64,000 nt of DNA from Catenaria anguillulae PL171. Taxonomy: Eukaryota; Blastocladiomycota; Blastocladiomycetes; Blastocladiales; Catenariaceae. Positions 57,504-64,000 of this stretch are shown in pieces. The position numbers and the translations under genes are program-made. The stretch's first letter is position 1, and every line of letters starts with the position of its first letter. The stretch lies in the NCBI GenBank assembly GCA_002102555.1, contig MCFL01000016.1, positions 248,001 through 312,000 on the forward strand, written 5' to 3'. Under the pieces are notes generated by a model. It was not told the DNA's origin. It was given only the letters and a program-made list of their open reading frames with translations, and searched no databases.

Positions 57504-60500
57504 TCAATAATCGTCGTCACTGCTGCTACTGCTCTCTGATTCGTCGTCGCTCCGCAGATACATATCCACACCCGTCGGAGCCGCCCATCCACCAACGGCG
57601 GCGGTGGCACCGCCTACTGGCTGCCGCGGCTGCGGCGATGGCGGTGATGGCGACTTTTGCTTGGGCAACGGTGTCACTTTCAACCGCAAAATGGGAGCAC
57701 GGACCTCTGGCTCGGCCGTATCCACGTCGCTTTCGTCGGAAAACCCGCGAATCCGTAGCGTCGTTGCGCCGGGCGCTGCTGCCCGCGGTGGGGGCCGCAT
57801 GGGCGACTGGGAAGGCGACATGGACGATGACATGGCACTTGCGTCGTCATCAATCACGACACGTGGCCGCGAACCCTTGCCTTTCTTACCGCCACCTTTA
57901 CCGCCGCTATGCCGGCTGCTGCTGCCTCCACTGCCCGCGCCAATTCCCTTGCCGCCAACGTACGGCCGCTGGGATCCCATGACTGGCAAATGTTCTTCAT
58001 CGTCGTCCGCGTCGTCATCATCCCCATCACTCTCACCGAACTCGCCATTTGACATTGCCTGAAGGGGCATATCACTTTGCCCCAGCTTCGACTCTGGTTC
58101 AGGGCTCGCAACCACCAGCCGCCGAGAATGATGGTGATGGTACAGATCGGCCGTTGCCATTGCGTCCTGTCGGGCCTGAACACGCTGAACGTGCCCGTTG
58201 GTCCGCAAATGCACCTCAAAGTTCACGAGTGACAACCCGGGGCCAACAGCATACGTCTTGCCGGGGCAGTCGTGGCACTCGATCCGGTACTGCCCCGTCG
58301 ATCCGTGAAGCTGCACAATGGAAAAGATCGAGTCGGAAAACTTGGCGGCCGTGTCAATGAATCGGTGGTGCATCCATTCTGGTGCATGCGGCGGTACACG
58401 GTCTTCGGGCGCAATCGGGACGGCAGGCGGGACGAGCTGGGCCGAGTTGGCGGCACTTGATGACGATGAATAATGGTGGCGGGCTGGTGGTGCGTGTGAA
58501 TGGTTGCGATGATGGTGGTCGTGCGCGTGCAAATGCGAAACCGTCGACGATGGTGGACTAGCTGCATTTGCAGGCGCCGCGGTCGAGTCGGAGATAGGAG
58601 CGCATGTGTCGGCATGACTTGTTTCCCAGCCATCGGGCGAAGCGCGCGAATCAGGGCGACAGCGGCCTTTGCTCGCCACGGGAAATGAAATAGAGACCAC
58701 AATGGTTGCACAGCCATGTGCCGCCTGGACCACGGCGGCGCACAGGGGTTGCGTCGGCGGGACACATGCAATTGGCGCACCACCACAACCGCTTGATACC
58801 GTCGGATGCTTGATTGGGCGGGTCCTTGAGCAACGCATACGAAGTGTTGGAACACGGTTCTTGGCAATGGTTTCGATAAACTTGTTGAGATCCGATTCGA
58901 GGATCCATTGCTGCTCGTCGTCTGCGTCCGCGGCCTTGCTCGCCTCCTTGACATCCACAGCCATGACATCCGACCAAGGTTCCTTCTTGATCTCATCTTC
59001 CTTGTGTTGCTCTAAGTCCCGCTTGACAAGCACCTTTTCGGCCTCTGCCATCAAGTCCTCGACATGGTTGTGAACCACGGGCACGGGCACCCGCTCCCGC
59101 CAGACAGGAACTTGCGCTGACGGGAAATGCGACCGCTTGGTGCGCAAAGGCTCGCCATCCACCATAACCACGCCGGCTGCCCCAACACCTGAGCGCCTTG
59201 GCATGCTACGACCCGTCCGTCGCTTGCGACGGGTGTCGCGATCGTTGCCCTTTTCGACACGCTCGGCTTCCTCCTCGGTCATTTCCACAAACATGGGCGA
59301 GAAGCGATCATGGAGCGTAAGGTGCCGGTGGACCATGGATGCGTCGAGCGGAACCAAAAAATGTTCGGCAAGGTCGGGCGAGATGCTGGCAATCGCCGAG
59401 TTGTCGAACTGGTAGCCAGCGAGGACCAAGGAGCGGATGTGCAGTTGAGCTTGCTCGCGAATGCTGTGAGCAATCGATGTCCTGAATGTACAATGTGGAA
59501 AAAAAAAGGATGAGCGGCCTTGAAAGAAAAGGAAATCAGAACAGGAGTAACAGAAAACCATGGAGGCTCACGTACCGATATTCGCCATCCAATCCAAGCT
59601 CGGCACAGTACTTTGCCGCAAACATCTCTGGCGAGTTCTTGGGCCCCAACAAGTCCCATTCAAACTCGTCCACCAGCGCCGAATTTTGAAAAGTAATGTG
59701 CAGCTTGACCAGAAACCGTAAGTCTTCCATTCCGTCGCGCGTCACCCACCCACCCTTTTCGCTCGGGACGACCGGGGCCGCCAACAATTGCCTTTCCTGG
59801 GGAGCGTCCTCGCCATCGGCACCCGCACTCGGCGGCGGTGTTGGCAAGTACTGAGCAATTGCTTGCCTCACCAACTCTGCCGTCGTCTCTGGCGGGCCAG
59901 TATTCACCACGGGCGCCGCCACGGCAACCTGCGGTACCGACGATGCGCGCCACGCCTGATAATCGGCGACTTGATCGGCAACGGCTTGCGCAATGTCCTT
60001 GCGAAACACGTCAGAGAGACCCAGGTCCGCGACCGTGGCGGCCGCAAACGTCTCGGGAGTAATGTACTGCTCGTTGACATTCCACGTCAAGGTATCCCGA
60101 AACCGCACCCCGTCGTGCTCGACATCAATCCTCACTGACACCAACTCCTCGTCGCTCCCACTTGGCCCGCCGCCCATTCCTGATACTCTTCGCGCGAGAA
60201 ATCAAAGTCGCGCAACGCATACCACCCGCGCTTTGCCTTGATGCGATCGCCCGCCTTGAGTACCCGCAACGGCGGCGGATCCTCAACCACTCTCCTTGCC
60301 GACGCCCGCGTCTGCACCGCGGCCTGCTCGGGCGGCAAGTTGCGAAGCACCTTGGCCAAGGGCCCCAATCGACTGCCGTGCTGCGCAACCTGCATCTTTT
60401 CGTACTCGACACCGCGCGTCACATCGGACCGCCGCTGATCGAGCAGCGCAATTGTACGGCGCTTGTCGTTGTCGAGAGCGCGCTCGTGCAGCTTTTCGCG

Positions 60501-62788
60501 GCCAACATAGGCACGCATGTCGTCGTAGGTGACAATGGTTTTGAACTGGCGCGGGAGCCGCTCGTACGGGAAAAACGGCGCGGGTTTCGGTGGCGGGAGC
60601 ACGGGCGGGGCGGCGCTTGCTTCGCGCTTGGCAGGCGTTGGTGACGGGGATGAGGTTGCTGTGGATGACGAGTGCGGTGTTGCTTGAGTTGTTGCCTCGG
60701 CGGCATTGGTGCCATCGGTTGGCGCAGGAGTTCCGGGCTTGGAGTCCACGTCCATGGTGTCATCGGCACCCGTCACAGCGTCGCCGGCTTTTTTCGAAAC
60801 CGACTTTTTGCGCGTGGCTGCACGCTTCTTTTTCGCGCGGCCCATCTCGGACGTCTCCGGCTGCGCTTTCCGAATCGTCCACGCCTGCCTTGCGCTTTTT
60901 GGAATTGGTGGATGCAGACGCAGCCGACACGTCGGACGGTGCCGGCGACATGGGCACGGCGGACGCTGCATCTGAATGCTGCGCCACCGGCGCTTGATGC
61001 ACTGAGTGTGTGTTGCCGCCATGGGTGCCGGTGTGGACGCTGCCTCGCCCGCCTCTTGCTTGACCGCATCCTGGCCGTGTCCCGTCATCGTCATGGGTGC
61101 CTGCATTGGACTCTGCACGGGTGTTCCATCGCCCGCCGCGCCCGATCCCGGGCCAGCTGTGCTGGGCGTATTCACACCACTCAGTCCTCCACCCCCGACT
61201 GCCCCTCCCTGCGCAGCCGATGCCGATCCGGGCGGAATCACACCCCGGCTTGCAACGCCTCAATCTGCATGCGCGAATACACTTGCATCAGGACACGTTG
61301 AAACTGCTCGTTGATTTGGCGGCTCTGGATCGCGGCCACAAGCCGCTCTTGCAGCGTGCGCAGATTGTTTTTCGCAATGTTGACGTTGGTTGGAACGGGC
61401 GCGTCGCGCATCAGGTTGGATTGCAGGATGGTGCGAATTTGGTCGAGCGTGAATGGTGGATTGAAGGGTTGTTGCGTTGGAGGGACTGTAGCACCAGATT
61501 GTGCGGAAGGCTGAGTCGAATCTGAAGGTAATGCTGCCCCTGCCCCTGCCCCAGCTCCTCCAGCCGCGACTGCTGCCGCCGCAGCTTGCGAGTTGAGCTG
61601 TTGTTGGTGCATGAGGTGCATTTGCGCCTGCTGCATGCCTTGCTGGACATTGTCTGCGCTTGCCGGCTGTGATGAGGTTGAGGCGCCACACTCGGCGCGC
61701 GCGACGAATGCCTCGACATGGTGCCTGTGCCGTCTTGCTGGACCAAAGTTGGAACGGGCGTTGCGCTTGGCGCACGCATGTCCGGCGCAGGTGTTGATCC
61801 GCCGCCGGTTGGGGCCTGTTGAGGAGGTTGCGAGCCGAGCTGTGTTGTTGGGATGCAGGGTTTGGATCTGCCGATTGCGATTGCGATTGCTGAGCAAGTT
61901 GCTGCTGCCGCAGCTGAGCGATCTGCTGCTGCAGCAGCCCGTTGATTTGCATAGCCGACAATCTGCCGACGCGAGCAAGAGTTGCGCCCGTTGTTGGACG
62001 TGCGGAGGGCATTGTGCAAGAAGTTGCGGGTTGATGCCAGCACCAATGGCGGCAGCTGCAGGGTTTGCGAGTGCAGGTTGCGCGACAGGCGATGGTGGGA
62101 CGGGCTGTTGAAGCGGTTGTTGCTGCGACAGTTGCTGCTGAGGAACCATGCCAGCTCCAACCATTCCGCCTTGACTCATTTGCTGCATGAGCCGCTGCTG
62201 GTGTAACATCTGCAACTGCTGCGCCGTCAATTGCACATTCGCCATGGGTCCTTGCGCCGCCATTGCCGCCTGCGGCTGCGATCCGCTCACTGCGGCCGAC
62301 GCGGCCGTTGCCGCCGATGCAAGCGCGTTTTGTTGCTGTTGCTGGAGCTGAGCCAGTCGCTGCTGCTGCAACTGGGCGAGATGCTGTGGGTTAAACTGCT
62401 GTTGTTGTTGTTGCTGCTGCTGCTGCTGAAGCGCGATCGCCGACGTTGGTATGCCCATCGCAGCCGCTTGTTGCATGAACCGTTGCTGAAGCGCGGCCTG
62501 CTGGAGCTGCTGCAGTTGCTGAGCAGAGAAGCCACCAACTGCGCCGGCACCGCCCATCAAGGCCGCTTGCTGCTGCTGCTGATGGGCAAACATTGCCTGT
62601 TGAGTTGCGGCGGTTGCGACATTGCCAGGCAGTGGCTGCTGCTGGTGTTGTTGCGGCTGCATGCCGCTTCCGAGAAGCGCGGATTGGAAGTTGGCAGGCA
62701 GGTTCGGGCGGGCTATTGGGTTGCCGGCGGCGGGTGCGGCGCCAGCGGCTGCGGCATTTGCGGGCGCGCCCGAGTTGGGTTGTTGCAT
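57504..62788 (-). CDS. SNF5: SWI/SNF chromatin-remodelling subunit SNF5 (SMARCB1)
   Basis: Exons 62788-59576 and 59481-57504, about 1,730 residues if about 11 missing bases are allowed. A long Gln-rich activation-like region comes first, with CAG runs near 62400-62430. It is followed by a basic linker and a SNF5 N-terminal block (PFFPYERLPRQFKTIVTYDD). The two SNF5 repeats are next: ELVSVRIDVEHDGVRFRDTL and FLVKLHITFQNSALVDEFEW, then MFAAKYCAELGLDGEYR joined by the intron to TSIAHSIREQAQLHIRSL. After KNRVPTLRYALLKDPPNQ comes a GATA-like zinc finger (WWCANCMCPADATPVRRRGP, LCNHCGLYF), as in many fungal SNF5 proteins. Later a Cys-x2-Cys plus His-x5-His motif occurs (CHDCPGKTY, FEVHLRTNGH), then an acidic and Ser-rich tail. 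It acts in the nucleus as a core scaffold subunit. Confidence 0.88.
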
Positions 62789-64000
62789 GGAAATCGTGTG
62801 GACTTGGGGAGTAGTCCGCCGAAGGAATCGATCCAGTATTGGGCGAAGATGTGGCGGGGCGGTCGGTGGGAATACTGATACCCTGGACAGTAAATGGTGT
62901 GAGGTGAATAAGTGGGTCGATACGAACTGAGGGAAATAGTTGAACGCGATCAGAAAGACTCACGGACGGATACGGGTTCACCAAGTGTCAACGACAACGC
63001 TGGGTAAAACTATGATACCGACAGTCCAGTCGGCAGGGGAGGGTTATGGTGGACAATGTCGATAGCTAGAACCTGGATAACGCATGATGATCTGGTCAGT
63101 CGCTTGGTCTGCTGTGAAAATGCAAAGGGATTGATTGAGGTATAGAGAAGCAAAGGTATAAGGCCCCAAAGAGTAACAAGGAGGCGCAATCAGTTGGAGC
63201 TAAGGCCGAGTGTGAGACTATATGCGATCACACTTTTCCTCTGAGCGGCCAAGTGAAGCACGAAGGCAAGGCAAGGGAAAGTGGAGCAAGTCGGGTGAGT
63301 TGACGCAAACGTACCTCCGCAAGTCAGGCAGGCAGGTTGCCAAGTGGGTGGCGGCGCAAACAGCAACGGAATAAGCTCGAGGGGTAATTGCAGATGCGGA
63401 TAAAGGCCGGCGAATATATGCAGGCCGAGTGCGTCGGGTGCGAAAAAAAGAATGTAATCAGGGTCCTTGGTTCGGGTGTGACTGCTGTTGGCCGGCTGCC
63501 TGCTGGCGTTGCGTGGCCCGTGAGAAAATGACATGACGAGTTGGCTCTGCGCCGCCAAAGAAGCTTTGCCGAACATGGGAACACGGAGGCCGCATCGAGC
63601 GGCGGCCCAACGGCGGCTTGGCTTTTCTAGATCAAGCCATCTTGCCTGCGTGACAGTCACGTGTTTGACCTGTCACTTCCATCATGCGCCACTCGCCGAT
63701 CCCTCACGGTTGAAGACGCGTTCAAGCAAGCGACGCGCCTCACCACACCCATCCCACAAGACCTGGCCATCGTTCGCCCGCCTCTCTCCCAGTCCCAGCC
63801 GCTGAGCGCAGACTGTGCACGCTGGGCTAAGCTATGCCCGGCCCCTGCTTTTCGCACTCTGGGCAATATGCCTCTATGTGCGCGTGAGTTAGGCATCGGT
63901 ACGGTCACTCAGATCATTTTGCAGCCGCTGGACCGCCCACCAAGTGTCCTGATCGCGGCCGAGTCACACTAACGGAAGTTTCATGCTCCAGTGTAGCACT
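62789..64000. other. SNF5 upstream region and right edge
   Basis: Presumed SNF5 promoter and leader. A minus-strand stretch at about 63540-63315 has an ATG (MSFSHGPRNASRQPANSSHT) and ends at a good GTACGT donor (63314-63309), so it may be a 5' exon of SNF5 or of another transcript. A CACGTG palindrome lies at 63658-63663. A plus frame (about 63661-63972) has no ATG of its own and no domain. No protein gene is firmly supported. Confidence 0.35.

Overview
The window is nuclear DNA of a fungus, most likely an early-diverging, zoosporic-type lineage. Genes lie on both strands and are interrupted by short introns of about 50-110 nt, mostly with GTACGT or GTATGT donors. The gene set is fungal. It includes an alpha-aminoadipate reductase (LYS2), ribophorin I/OST1, a mitochondrial ATM1-type ABC transporter, mitoferrin, SNF5, an ER RING ligase of the RNF5/RNF185 type, and a hybrid histidine kinase with an ethylene-receptor-like sensor. 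The lineage assignment is an inference from gene content only.

Layout: 1-4 kb holds a partial gene at the left edge, a tRNA-Ala(CGC), and one unrecognised two-exon gene. 4.1-9.9 kb holds a GCK-type Ste20 kinase with a CNH domain and a multi-pass membrane protein, both on the minus strand. 11-12.3 kb is the RING ligase. 13.2-16.2 kb is an unrecognised cysteine-rich, intron-rich membrane protein gene. 16.6-19.2 kb is ATM1. 19.5-30 kb is a segmentally duplicated region: a WW-solenoid gene, then a large interrupted inverted repeat whose two arms carry paralogous unrecognised genes pointing outward, with OST1 between them. 30.7-34.7 kb is a long multi-domain gene with a helical bundle at the front and a DM9-like domain at the back. 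35.6-39.8 kb is the ethylene-receptor-like kinase. 40.7-48 kb holds a RUS1/DUF647 protein, an unrecognised 202-residue protein, an ethanolamine-type permease and a second WW-solenoid gene. 48.8-57.2 kb holds mitoferrin, a secreted I9-like protein and LYS2. 57.5-62.8 kb is SNF5.

The strongest window-wide signal is that many conserved genes are broken by frame shifts, and every shift I could place has the same sign: one base missing, usually in a short C or G run. ATM1, OST1, LYS2, SNF5, mitoferrin, the permease, RUS1, the histidine kinase, the DM9 gene and a WW-solenoid gene together need about 35 such bases. Near-identical duplicate copies inside the window differ by just such single C/G bases. 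Sequencing or assembly error is the simplest explanation. Exact protein ends and exon borders should therefore be read as approximate, and these genes should not be called pseudogenes on this evidence.

The most interesting biology is the ethylene-receptor-like hybrid kinase, which keeps the Asp, Tyr, Pro, Cys and His of the copper/ethylene site, and the helical-bundle plus DM9 protein. The rest is ordinary housekeeping: mitochondrial iron and Fe/S export (mitoferrin, ATM1), ER glycosylation and quality control (OST1, RING ligase), lysine synthesis (LYS2), and chromatin remodelling (SNF5).
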